DNA of 11,440 bases from an uncultured Bacilli bacterium (GTDB lineage: Bacteria > Bacillota_I > Bacilli_A > RF39 > UBA660). Each line of letters starts with the position of its first letter. Position 1 is the first letter of the stretch. Shown in pieces: positions 1-7,208 of the stretch. A program made the position numbers and the translations under genes. Under the pieces are notes generated by a model. It searched no databases. It saw only the letters and a program-made list of their open reading frames with translations, and was not told where the DNA came from. Where the stretch lies: assembly GCA_947630865.1 (NCBI GenBank), contig CANRJE010000038.1:1-11440 (forward strand). The letters run 5' to 3'.

Positions 1-2426
1 AAAAATTCTTTTTCTAACTCCTGACATATAATAGTTTCTCTTTTCGCATATTGAAGTCTATCTAAAATTATAATTGGAATATTAAAATCACTTGCTGCTT
101 GAATAGTTTCCTGATATAGTGGATTATCTTCATCAAAGTTAGTTGGATTATTAATATCATCAACGATATAAACAATATAACTAGGCTGTCTTTTAAAGTT
201 TTCGTTATCTCTATAATCTCGTCTTTCAATTAGTATTTCATTGTGACCATAATTAGTACTATCAAGTAATCTATCAGGTGGATAAAAAGCGAATGGATTA
301 GCAATTGATAAAGAATAATTACTCATAAAACTATCGGAATATAATGTCTTATTACTAATACCAAGTAAAGCTCCAGCTTCATAATCAGCAAATCCTAAAA
401 TAGGGTGATTAATTTCAGTTGTAAGAATTAAAGAATTTCCAATATAACTAGTAGCAATTCCATGATTATCAATGATAGGTCTATTCCAATCATCTTTAAA
501 ATTATCTGGTCTATCAATTCCTCGGTATCCTCCTAAAACATGAACTTGTAAATTAAAATCATCATTTAAAAGATAAAATTCTAATTTTTTATCATTATAT
601 TTAGCATTAGTTAGACGATTATAAATGAAAGGATTTTCAAATTGTAATTTATGATTGTTATTTATCTTATCATTTTCTTTTGGTTTATAAAGAGTTTTAG
701 AATATGCTTTACTATATTCACTTCTAATAGCAACTTCTAAAGCAATTGTTGTATAAAAATCACTTCTAATTCTATCACTTGTAATATATAAAAATTTAAG
801 TTCATCTAGTGAATTTGAATTAAGAATTTCTCCAATTTCATTTAAAATACAAATAGTTGATTTACGTATCTTAATATCATTTCCATTTTGATATAAACCA
901 TATCTTTCTTGAATAAACATGGCTTCTTTAATATCTAATCCAAATTTTTTCTCTAAAAGAGCAATTTTTAAATCTTCTAAATTTATAGAATTATTTTGAA
1001 TTTTTAAAGTTATTTCTTTAAAATAATCGTCCTCTTGTTTGATGATAGAACTATCATCTAAATCTTTATTATTATTAATTTCATAAAAAGTTATCTTCTT
1101 TTTTAAAATATAGATTAAATTTTTTAACTCTTCTTCAGTTAAATTATCAATATCTAATTTTTCTATTAAATCTTCTTTATTTTGAATATTTTCAAATATA
1201 TGATAAATAATAGTTGTAAAATCATAATCTTTTATATTTAAAATATTATAAATTTTAGCAAGAACCTTAACAGTTTTAGATTTAAGTTTTAATAAAACTC
1301 CTTGAAAATCAGGATAAATAGCTAAAGCTTCAACAAATTTGATATCAAGATATTTTAAAGTTTTAGGAATTAAAGTTTTAAATATTTTGTTGTTTCTTTC
1401 ATAAAGATAACTTAACTTATCTTTTAATTCTTTAGGAGTTAAATTAAGTTTTTTAGAATAAAGATTGATTAAATCATCATCATTTAAAATATTTTCTGGA
1501 AAAATAAACATTAAAGATAAATCATTATATGTACTTTTAAGAGCATATTTAGAAATTGGCAAATTATATTTTAAAACAGGAGGGGGATTGCCGTTTAAAG
1601 AAGCCTCAATTACTTCTAGAAAATCACTTCCATATTCATTTATAATATCTTCAGTATATAAGTTTTCATAAAATGAAAAATAAAGTTTTTTCTTTTTGTT
1701 TTCTAAACATTTCTTAAAAAAATAAGGATTTTCATATAAACTATCAGGTAAGTAATTATTATTTTCTTCTAAATAGGTAAATAATTCAGATAAATTATCA
1801 TCGATTATTTCATTTGTAAAAAGTTTTGGAACAAAGAAAGCATAATAATTTCTATATTTATTAGAAAGAACAAATTTTAACAAATCAGGATTATGTCTTA
1901 TAGGATAAGGAACAAAACCTTTCATTGCTTTTAAAATAAGATGACCATATTTATCAATTATATCTTTTGTGAATAAACTATGATTAAATTTTGATATTAT
2001 ATTTAAATATTCGTGTTCTAAGCAAAAGTTAAAAAAATCAGAGTTTTTAAATAGAAAATCAATATCAGTATAGTAAGTACCTATTAATTCATCTTTAAAA
2101 ATTTTAATAATTTTTTCACCATGACTATCAAAAAGTTCTTTAGTAAATAATTGAGGTTTAAAAGAAGTTATAAGACTTTTTAAGTTAAAATCGATAGCTT
2201 TTTTTAAAGTCGCAATATCATCTATTTCCAAAATAAAGTGGTATTTTTGCTCATCATTAAAGAAGGGGATAACTAGATCAAAACGATTAAGTTTGATAGC
2301 AGTTTCTATAAATTCTTTAAGAAAAAATTGATTATTTGGAAAATTTAAAACACTTTTATCTTCATTAAGATAACTAGTAATATCTTTTATATCTTTTAAG
2401 TTATTAATAAATTCTTCAATTGACAT
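1..2426 (-). CDS. Large uncharacterised repeat protein, 3' end beyond window
   Basis: An open frame runs from an ATG at 2424-2426 to the left edge with no stop, giving 808 residues; the C-terminus is missing. The start is set by AAGGTGAT at 2431-2438, four bases upstream and overlapping the fhs stop, so the gene is probably co-transcribed with fhs (10 bp gap). I do not recognise a named family. Residues 93-111, 151-169, 202-220 and 256-274 repeat a motif of the form L(F/Y)T-x-(E/D)-(I/L)-(I/F)-(D/N), for example LFTKDIIDKYG. Between copies lies a second anchor of the type NPxxxKxxL. This suggests an alpha-helical solenoid. Residues 330-600 are Lys/Asn/Glu-rich and probably helical. From about residue 600 the composition becomes globular, with GGYRGIDRP, HGIATSYIGNS, NHPILGFADYEAG, HNEILIERR, PSYIVYI and FNIPIIILDR. 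There is no signal peptide or membrane segment, so it is probably cytosolic. The function is unknown; the reading frame itself is secure. Confidence 0.85.
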   Translation of the reverse strand, partial: MSIEEFINNLKDIKDITSYLNEDKSVLNFPNNQFFLKEFIETAIKLNRFDLVIPFFNDEQKYHFILEIDDIATLKKAIDFNLKSLITSFKPQLFTKELFDSHGEKIIKIFKDELIGTYYTDIDFLFKNSDFFNFCLEHEYLNIISKFNHSLFTKDIIDKYGHLILKAMKGFVPYPIRHNPDLLKFVLSNKYRNYYAFFVPKLFTNEIIDDNLSELFTYLEENNNYLPDSLYENPYFFKKCLENKKKKLYFSFYENLYTEDIINEYGSDFLEVIEASLNGNPPPVLKYNLPISKYALKSTYNDLSLMFIFPENILNDDDLINLYSKKLNLTPKELKDKLSYLYERNNKIFKTLIPKTLKYLDIKFVEALAIYPDFQGVLLKLKSKTVKVLAKIYNILNIKDYDFTTIIYHIFENIQNKEDLIEKLDIDNLTEEELKNLIYILKKKITFYEINNNKDLDDSSIIKQEDDYFKEITLKIQNNSINLEDLKIALLEKKFGLDIKEAMFIQERYGLYQNGNDIKIRKSTICILNEIGEILNSNSLDELKFLYITSDRIRSDFYTTIALEVAIRSEYSKAYSKTLYKPKENDKINNNHKLQFENPFIYNRLTNAKYNDKKLEFYLLNDDFNLQVHVLGGYRGIDRPDNFKDDWNRPIIDNHGIATSYIGNSLILTTEINHPILGFADYEAGALLGISNKTLYSDSFMSNYSLSIANPFAFYPPDRLLDSTNYGHNEILIERRDYRDNENFKRQPSYIVYIVDDINNPTNFDEDNPLYQETIQAASDFNIPIIILDRLQYAKRETIICQELEKEF

Positions 2427-2436
2427 TAAAATCACC

Positions 2437-4020
2437 TTAGAATATACCAATTATTTCGTTGCCTTTAACATCGATGTTTAAATAATTAGCTGTTTTAGAT
2501 AAACCTGGCATTCTAACAACTCCTCCCATTAGAATTGTAATAAATCCTGCACCATTATTTATTTTATAACCAGTAACAGTCATTGTAAAATCTTTAGGGT
2601 ATCCTAGAATATTTTTATTATCAGTTATTGAAGCTGGAGTTTTAGAAATACATATTTTATAATTACCATATTTTTTATCAAGAGCTTTGATTTCTTCTTT
2701 TAAATTACCTTCATATAAAACTTCTTTAGCATTATAGATATTGCGAGCAAATGTTTCAATTTTTTCTAAAATAGGGGCATTGATATCATATATTTCATAA
2801 TGTTTTTTATTTTTTCTATTAGCATATAAAACAACTTTATCAGCAATTTTTTTAGTATTTTTACTACCATTCTTATACATTTCACTTATCAAAGATTCAA
2901 CACCTAAATTTTTACAATAATTTTGAAATAATTCAACTTCATCTTTCGTATCATTTTGAAATTTATTTAAGATAACTAAAACATTGTCATTGAACTTTTG
3001 CATATTTTGAATATGAAATTTTAAATTTTCAAATCCTTTTTTTAGATTTCCTTTACCATGATATTTTAGACTTCTAATAGTTGAATTAATGATAATTAAA
3101 TCAGGATATAATTTATTTAAAGAACATTTAATATCCATAAATTTAACAGCACCCATATCACTTCCAAATCCTGCTTCTGTTATAACGTAGTCTGAGATAC
3201 TTAAAGCTGTTTTAGTAGCAACAACGGAATTACAACCATGAGCAATATTGGCAAAAGGACCTCCATGAATTAAAACGGGATTATTTTCAAGAGTTTGAAC
3301 AAGGTTAGGTTTAAAAGCATCATATAAAAGAGCCATAACAGCACCTGTTCCATTTAAATCTTTTAAATAAATATCACGTCCTGTTTCACTTACTCCAACT
3401 AAAATATTATCAAGTTTATTTCTTAAATCATCGTATGATTTAGCAAGGGTAAAAATAGCCATGATTTCACTAGCAGCTGTAATTGTAAATTTATCTTTTC
3501 TAGTACCTAAATCAATATTTCTTAAAGCTCTATCATTGATATCTAAACATCTTTCAAAATAAACGTCTTTAATTTTTAATTTATTTCCTTGATAGATATG
3601 ATTATCTATAATAGCTGAAATTAAATTATTAGCTGATGTTATAGCATGAAAATCCCCTGTAAAGTGAAGATTAATATTATTCATTGGAGCAACTTGAGAT
3701 TTTCCTCCTCCTGTTGCACCACCTTTCGTACCAAATACAGGACCAAGAGATGGTTCTCTTAAAACAGCAATCGAGTTATAACCATTTTTATTTAAAGCAT
3801 CATTTAAACCAACAGCAAGAGTTGTTTTTCCTTCACCATAAGGAGTAGGGTTAGTAGAGGTAACTAAAATTAATTTACCCTTTTTTTTAGATTCTTGAAT
3901 ATTGATTTTAGCCATATATTTTCCATAAGGTATTAAATCTTTATCTTTAATATTTAATTTTTTTGCAACTTCTTCAATAGGTAAAAGTTTAGCCTTTTTA
4001 CTAATTTCATAATCAGTCAT
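2437..4020 (-). CDS. fhs: Formate--tetrahydrofolate ligase
   Basis: This cytosolic enzyme makes 10-formyl-THF from formate, THF and ATP, feeding purine synthesis and initiator-tRNA formylation. The 527 residues carry the family hallmarks in order: the nucleotide loop TPYGEGKTT (59-67), then REPSLGPVFGTKGGATGGG and NINLHFTGDFHAIT (about 89-129), and near the C-terminus NNGAGFITILMGG and MPGLSK. Homologues are usually about 555 residues, so this copy is somewhat short but looks complete at both ends. Some normally strict positions differ: Y for A in the loop (usually TPAGEGKTT), K for Y in GGGKSQV, and S for P in PGLSK. The ATG at 4018-4020 follows an AGGTGAT ribosome site. The gene has its own promoter and is separated from the upstream pyk unit by a terminator. 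The large unknown gene follows 10 bp downstream. The family assignment is essentially certain. Confidence 0.97.
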   Translation of the reverse strand: MTDYEISKKAKLLPIEEVAKKLNIKDKDLIPYGKYMAKINIQESKKKGKLILVTSTNPTPYGEGKTTLAVGLNDALNKNGYNSIAVLREPSLGPVFGTKGGATGGGKSQVAPMNNINLHFTGDFHAITSANNLISAIIDNHIYQGNKLKIKDVYFERCLDINDRALRNIDLGTRKDKFTITAASEIMAIFTLAKSYDDLRNKLDNILVGVSETGRDIYLKDLNGTGAVMALLYDAFKPNLVQTLENNPVLIHGGPFANIAHGCNSVVATKTALSISDYVITEAGFGSDMGAVKFMDIKCSLNKLYPDLIIINSTIRSLKYHGKGNLKKGFENLKFHIQNMQKFNDNVLVILNKFQNDTKDEVELFQNYCKNLGVESLISEMYKNGSKNTKKIADKVVLYANRKNKKHYEIYDINAPILEKIETFARNIYNAKEVLYEGNLKEEIKALDKKYGNYKICISKTPASITDNKNILGYPKDFTMTVTGYKINNGAGFITILMGGVVRMPGLSKTANYLNIDVKGNEIIGIF

Positions 4021-4024
4021 TTAA

Positions 4025-4066
4025 ATCACCTAAATAGATTATAACAGATAGATTTTACTTTGAAAA
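4025..4066 (-). promoter_or_regulatory. fhs promoter and ribosome binding site
   Basis: On the minus strand TTTTCA (4061-4066) and TATAAT (4038-4043) are separated by 17 bp, and TGT just upstream of the -10 (4044-4046) makes it an extended -10. The AGGTGAT ribosome site (4025-4031) begins at about the predicted start of transcription, giving a leader of only about 10 nt. The promoter lies just beyond the terminator of the pyk unit, so fhs should be transcribed independently. Confidence 0.7.
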
Positions 4067-4087
4067 CGAAAATAGACAAAATAAGAC

Positions 4088-4122
4088 AAAAAAAAGAAAT
4101 TAAATTTTATTATTTTAATTTC
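4088..4122 (-). terminator. Rho-independent terminator of the pyk unit
   Basis: Reading the minus strand, GAAATTAAA (4114-4122) pairs perfectly with TTTAATTTC (4096-4104) across a 9-nt loop and is followed by eight T (4088-4095). The stem starts inside the last codons of the 108-residue gene. The stem has a single G-C pair, so it is thermodynamically weak, but the layout and the T-run fit an intrinsic terminator in an AT-rich genome. Confidence 0.7.
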
Positions 4123-4436
4123 CTAATTTTCTCGTCAGTATAATCTTCTAAAGGATCTTTCATAAAAGAAGAATGAGCAAAAATTTCAACAGGGACATTT
4201 TCAGCTAAAAGTTTTATTTCTTTAACTTTAAGTTTTGTATATGTTTTAATATTACTTCTTTTATTACTAAGTTTTTCATTTTGAAAACCTTGATACAAAA
4301 TTCTCTTTTTTTCTTCGGTTAAAAGACCGTTTTGTTCTTGATAAAAACCCAAAAAGTCTAATAAAATTGTATTAACTAAAACACTCTTTTCATCATCAAG
4401 AGAAAGAACGTAATCGTATTCTAAAATTTCATTCAT
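4110..4436 (-). CDS. Hypothetical 108-residue protein in the pyk unit
   Basis: I do not recognise this protein. It is short, soluble and charged, with no signal peptide, no membrane segment and no cysteine. The N-terminal part (MNEILEYDYVLSLDDEKS) is acidic. A central stretch, YQEQNGLLTEEKKRILYQGF, looks helical, and a KLKVKEIKLLAENVPVEIF stretch precedes a short polar tail. The ATG follows a clear GGAGGA ribosome site, and the gene lies 17 bp after the pyk stop and ahead of a terminator, so it should be co-transcribed with pyruvate kinase. That position could mean a role linked to glycolysis or merely shared expression; the sequence does not decide. Coding status is well supported by the ribosome site, operon spacing and terminator placement. 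Confidence 0.8.
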   Translation of the reverse strand: MNEILEYDYVLSLDDEKSVLVNTILLDFLGFYQEQNGLLTEEKKRILYQGFQNEKLSNKRSNIKTYTKLKVKEIKLLAENVPVEIFAHSSFMKDPLEDYTDEKIRKLK

Positions 4437-4453
4437 ATTTATTCCTCCAATTA

Positions 4454-5872
4454 TTATATAATTTCAATTTTTAACAAGTTAGTTTTAGAAAGTTCTTTAG
4501 ATTTCTTATCAAGATTTAAACCAGCTGTTAAAATGATAATATCATCTTTTTCTAAATTCATAAAGTTTAGAGCTTCTTTTCGTGAATTTTCAAAAACTTC
4601 TTCAGTAGCTTTATATTCTCCAACAATCTTTGGATAAATTCCATAATATAATGTTAAAGCTTCGGCAACTTTTTTATTAGTCGTTAAAGTTAAAATAGGG
4701 GCTAGAGGTTCAAAGTTAGAAACTAATTTAGCAGTTCGTCCTGTTATAGTAGGAATAACAATTAATTTGGCTTTTACATCATTTGCAGTTTTAACAACAC
4801 TTTTAGCAATTGCAACTACGGGATCACTTATATTTTCATTTTCATATAATTGTTTTACATCGATAGAATTTTCTGTATGTTCACATATTTTGGACATATA
4901 AGTAACTGCTTCAATAGGATACTTACCAGTTGTTGTTTCTCCACTTAACATAACAGCATCTGCTCCATTATAAACAGCATTTGCAACATCAGTAACTTCA
5001 GCTCTTGTTGGTCTAATATTTTTTTTCATACTTTCAAGCATCTCCGTTGCTATAATACAAATTTTTCCCTTTTTTCGACACATATCCGCGATTTTTCTTT
5101 GATAAATAGGTAAATCTTCCATTGGAACTTCAACCCCTAAATCTCCTCTTGCTACCATAATACCATCAGATACTTCCATAATACTTTCTAAATTATTAAT
5201 ACCAGTTTGACTTTCAATTTTAGAAATTATTAACATATCACTTCTATTTTCTTTTTCTAATATTTTTCTAACTTCTAAAACTTCTTCTTTATCTGAAACA
5301 AATGATAAAGCTAGATAATTTCCTCCATTTCTTGCTGCATAGATAATATCGTCATAATCTTCTTTAGAAATAAATGGTATATCTAATTTAACTCCTGGAA
5401 CTGATAAACTTTTTTTACTTTCAAGAATACCACCTGTAATAATTTTAGTATTAACATAATCTTTATTTTTTTCAACAACTTCTAATTTCATTAACCCATT
5501 TTCAAGTAAAATTATATCTCCAATATTTAAAGAATCAATTGCTTCTTTATGATTCACTGAAAAACGTTCTTGATTTCCAATTACGTCTTCTTTTACAATT
5601 TTGATATATTCATTTGGTACTAGTTTTATTCCTTCTTCAATAACTAAACCATTTCGAAATTCAGGACCTTTGGTATCAAATAAAATTCCAATAGTTTGAT
5701 TAGTTTTTTCTCTTACTTTATTAATAACATCAAGAGCCGCTTGACGTTCTTCTAAAGTAGCATGTGAAAAATTAATTCTAGCAACATTAGCACCATTTAA
5801 AACCATTTGATAAAAAGTTTCAACATTAGAACAAGCGGGACCTATACTACATATTATCTTTGTCTTTTTCAT
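4454..5872 (-). CDS. pyk: Pyruvate kinase
   Basis: Pyruvate kinase converts phosphoenolpyruvate and ADP to pyruvate and ATP in the cytosol, the last ATP-yielding step of glycolysis. With the start chosen here it has 472 residues, the usual bacterial length without an extra C-terminal PEP-utiliser-like domain. Visible landmarks are ARINFSH (31-37), DTKGPEFRNG (66-75), ISKIES (216-221, with the catalytic Lys218), MVARGDLGVEVP (239-250, metal-binding Asp244), ATEMLESM (275-282, usually ATQ) and NGADAVMLSGET (302-313). Glu71 matches muscle Glu117, the residue associated with K+-dependent enzymes. The ATG at 5870-5872 follows GAGAGGAG with 5-nt spacing. A longer TTG start at 5888-5890 would overlap that ribosome site and the promoter, and was rejected. 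The 108-residue gene follows 17 bp downstream. Confidence 0.98.
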   Translation of the reverse strand: MKKTKIICSIGPACSNVETFYQMVLNGANVARINFSHATLEERQAALDVINKVREKTNQTIGILFDTKGPEFRNGLVIEEGIKLVPNEYIKIVKEDVIGNQERFSVNHKEAIDSLNIGDIILLENGLMKLEVVEKNKDYVNTKIITGGILESKKSLSVPGVKLDIPFISKEDYDDIIYAARNGGNYLALSFVSDKEEVLEVRKILEKENRSDMLIISKIESQTGINNLESIMEVSDGIMVARGDLGVEVPMEDLPIYQRKIADMCRKKGKICIIATEMLESMKKNIRPTRAEVTDVANAVYNGADAVMLSGETTTGKYPIEAVTYMSKICEHTENSIDVKQLYENENISDPVVAIAKSVVKTANDVKAKLIVIPTITGRTAKLVSNFEPLAPILTLTTNKKVAEALTLYYGIYPKIVGEYKATEEVFENSRKEALNFMNLEKDDIIILTAGLNLDKKSKELSKTNLLKIEII

Positions 5873-5877
5873 AATTA

Positions 5878-5898
5878 CTCCTCTCGACAATTATAACA
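5878..5898 (-). promoter_or_regulatory. pyk extended -10 promoter and start-deciding ribosome site
   Basis: On the minus strand TGTTATAAT (5890-5898) is a near-ideal extended -10. I see no good -35 at the right distance; the sequence there, 5913-5918, reads TATAAT and could be a second -10. GAGAGGAG (5878-5885) lies five bases before the ATG and fixes the pyk start at 5872. The predicted leader is very short, about 11-13 nt. Confidence 0.65.
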
Positions 5899-5909
5899 TA
5901 CTTAAGTAT
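5898..5909. repeat. 12-bp perfect palindrome upstream of the pyk -10
   Basis: ATACTTAAGTAT is perfectly self-complementary and sits in the spacer of the pyk promoter, touching the extended -10. It could be an operator, but AT-rich palindromes of this size also arise by chance in such DNA. Confidence 0.35.
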
Positions 5910-5972
5910 ATAATTATAGAACTAAAATTATTTTTAAATAATTATTCTCTTTTAAGAAATTCTTTAATTCTA

Positions 5973-6001
5973 TTGCAAATTTATAAAAATATTAGTATAA
6001 T
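5973..6001 (+). promoter_or_regulatory. Promoter of the DUF308 gene
   Basis: TTGCAA (5973-5978) and a perfect TATAAT (5996-6001) are separated by exactly 17 bp. Transcription would start near 6008, about 20 nt before the ATG, with a GAGAGG-type ribosome site between. It is divergent from the pyk promoter. Confidence 0.75.
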
Positions 6002-6028
6002 CTTTATATATGATGGAAGAGAGGATAT

Positions 6029-6721
6029 ATGAAAATAGAAATTAAAGAATATAATAGTTTATCGCTTCTAGTTAGTTCAATTGTTTTATTCGTCTTAGGT
6101 GGTTTAATGTTTAGTAATCCCCAAGAGGTTGTAAAAGTTATAACATATATTTTAGGTGGATTAATATTTATATTAGGTGTTTACAATTGTATTAAAAATT
6201 ATCTTGATGTTAAAAAAGATTCAACAACGTCATCATTTGGTATGGTTATTGGAGTTTTATTGTTAGTAATCGGCTTAGTTATTATCTTTTTAAGTGGAGC
6301 AATTGAATTTTTATTTCGTTTTGTAATAGGTGGTTGGATTTTATTTAGTGGTATTAATCGTCTAGCTTATGCATTGATGCAACCAAAGAAAGATAGTTAT
6401 TTTTGGGGAATTTTGGTATTAGCTATTCTATTGATTAGTGGTGGAGTTTATACAGTTTTATATAAAAATCTTGCGGTTAAATACTTTGGACTTATTTTAA
6501 TGATTTATTCAACACTAGAAATTATCGGTTTTATATTTAGTCGTAAAAAGGGAGTAAAAGAAAAAGAAACTGATACAGATATAAATGAAGAAAAAGTAAT
6601 TGATGCAACTGTTATTGAAGAAGTAAAAACAATTGAACATCAAGAAGAACCAAATCAAGATAAAAATAAAAACAAAAATAAAAAAAATAAAAAGAAAAAG
6701 AAAGATAATAATAAAGAATAA
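6029..6721 (+). CDS. DUF308 (HdeD-like) membrane protein
   Basis: An integral membrane protein of 230 residues with about six hydrophobic segments at roughly 11-28, 34-55, 70-90, 93-113, 123-144 and 149-170. The first four come as similar hairpin pairs containing Gly-rich stretches (LGGLMF, LGGLIFILG, IGGWILFSGI), the short-repeat pattern of the DUF308/HdeD family. HdeD itself is linked to acid resistance in E. coli, but for most Gram-positive members the role is unknown. After the last segment comes a charged tail of about 60 residues that becomes almost pure Lys/Asn (211-230), probably cytosolic. The ATG follows GAGAGG at 5-nt spacing and a good promoter. The next gene's ribosome site starts right at this stop codon, so the two form an operon. 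The family call is fairly confident; the function is not. Confidence 0.8.
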   Translation: MKIEIKEYNSLSLLVSSIVLFVLGGLMFSNPQEVVKVITYILGGLIFILGVYNCIKNYLDVKKDSTTSSFGMVIGVLLLVIGLVIIFLSGAIEFLFRFVIGGWILFSGINRLAYALMQPKKDSYFWGILVLAILLISGGVYTVLYKNLAVKYFGLILMIYSTLEIIGFIFSRKKGVKEKETDTDINEEKVIDATVIEEVKTIEHQEEPNQDKNKNKNKKNKKKKKDNNKE

Positions 6722-6730
6722 AGGAGGACT

Positions 6731-7114
6731 ATGAAAGAAATTTTAAAAGATAAAAAAAAGTTAATGGAATTAATAGTTTTATTAATTGTTATAATTATAA
6801 TAGTAGTTGGAGTTATAATTTTCTTAAATAGAGATGAAACTAGTAAATTAGATGATGAAAAGATTGTTAAAGAACAAAAAGAAGTAACAGATTTAGTTTC
6901 AAGTTATGTTACTGAAGAAGTTAAAGAGTATGCTATAGCTAATTCTAAAATCGAATTTACAATTAAAGAATTAAGAGGAATTTTTAATACTGATACTAGT
7001 AAATTTAATGAACTTAAATATGGTTGTAGTGAAGATGGAACATTTATCAAATACAATAATGAATATTCTGACTATAGTGTAATGCTTGATTGTAAAGATT
7101 TCTATTTAAATTAA
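6731..7114 (+). CDS. Small single-pass membrane protein, unknown function
   Basis: A 127-residue protein with a Lys-rich N-terminus, one long Ile/Val-rich membrane segment (about 13-32) and a C-terminal domain of about 95 residues. By the positive-inside rule the C-terminal part faces outside. That part starts with a charged, probably helical stretch (about 38-70) and then a compact region with two cysteines, Cys99 and Cys121, which could form a disulfide. It looks superficially like a pilin-type or anchored extracellular protein, but there is no prepilin cleavage motif and I do not recognise the family. A strong AAGGAGG ribosome site overlaps the DUF308 stop, so both genes should be translated from one message that ends at the terminator at 7127-7162. 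Confidence 0.8.
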   Translation: MKEILKDKKKLMELIVLLIVIIIIVVGVIIFLNRDETSKLDDEKIVKEQKEVTDLVSSYVTEEVKEYAIANSKIEFTIKELRGIFNTDTSKFNELKYGCSEDGTFIKYNNEYSDYSVMLDCKDFYLN

Positions 7115-7126
7115 TTTCTTAAATTT

Positions 7127-7162
7127 AAGATTGTTTTCAAATTTTTGAAAATAGTCTTTTTT
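7127..7162 (+). terminator. Rho-independent terminator of the DUF308 unit
   Basis: A 14-bp stem (7127-7140 with 7145-7158, two G-U pairs) has a 4-nt loop and ends in a run of six T (7157-7162). It lies 12 bases after the stop of the small membrane protein gene. Confidence 0.85.
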
Positions 7163-7173
7163 GTTTTCTAAAT

Positions 7174-7208
7174 AAAAAAGTGTATTTGAATTTAATCAAA
7201 TAACACTT
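7174..7208 (-). terminator. Rho-independent terminator of the DUF2975-HTH-DUF4153 unit
   Basis: On the minus strand AAGTGT-ATTTGA pairs with TCAAAT-ACACTT (7196-7208 with 7178-7189), with one bulged base and a 6-nt loop. It is followed by a T-run (7174-7179). It overlaps the stop codon of the DUF4153-like gene and faces the plus-strand terminator 11 bp away. Confidence 0.8.

Noticed and set aside
1..629. ADP-ribosyltransferase reading of GGYRG, ATSYI and HNEILIER as an R-S-E triad
   Set aside because: Spacing between the motifs (25 and 70 residues) and the lack of a clear STS or ExE do not fit; too weak to claim.
1577..1594. Locally G-rich patch in otherwise AT-rich DNA
   Set aside because: It encodes NGNPPP within the open frame of the large gene; the Pro/Gly codons explain it.
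1465..1671. Plus-strand open frame of 68 codons
   Set aside because: It lies wholly inside the large minus-strand gene, has no ribosome site and an unlikely composition; it is a shadow of that gene.
5873..5890. Longer pyk start at a TTG, adding six residues
   Set aside because: The codons overlap the GAGAGGAG ribosome site and the -10, and family members start at the MKKTKI position.
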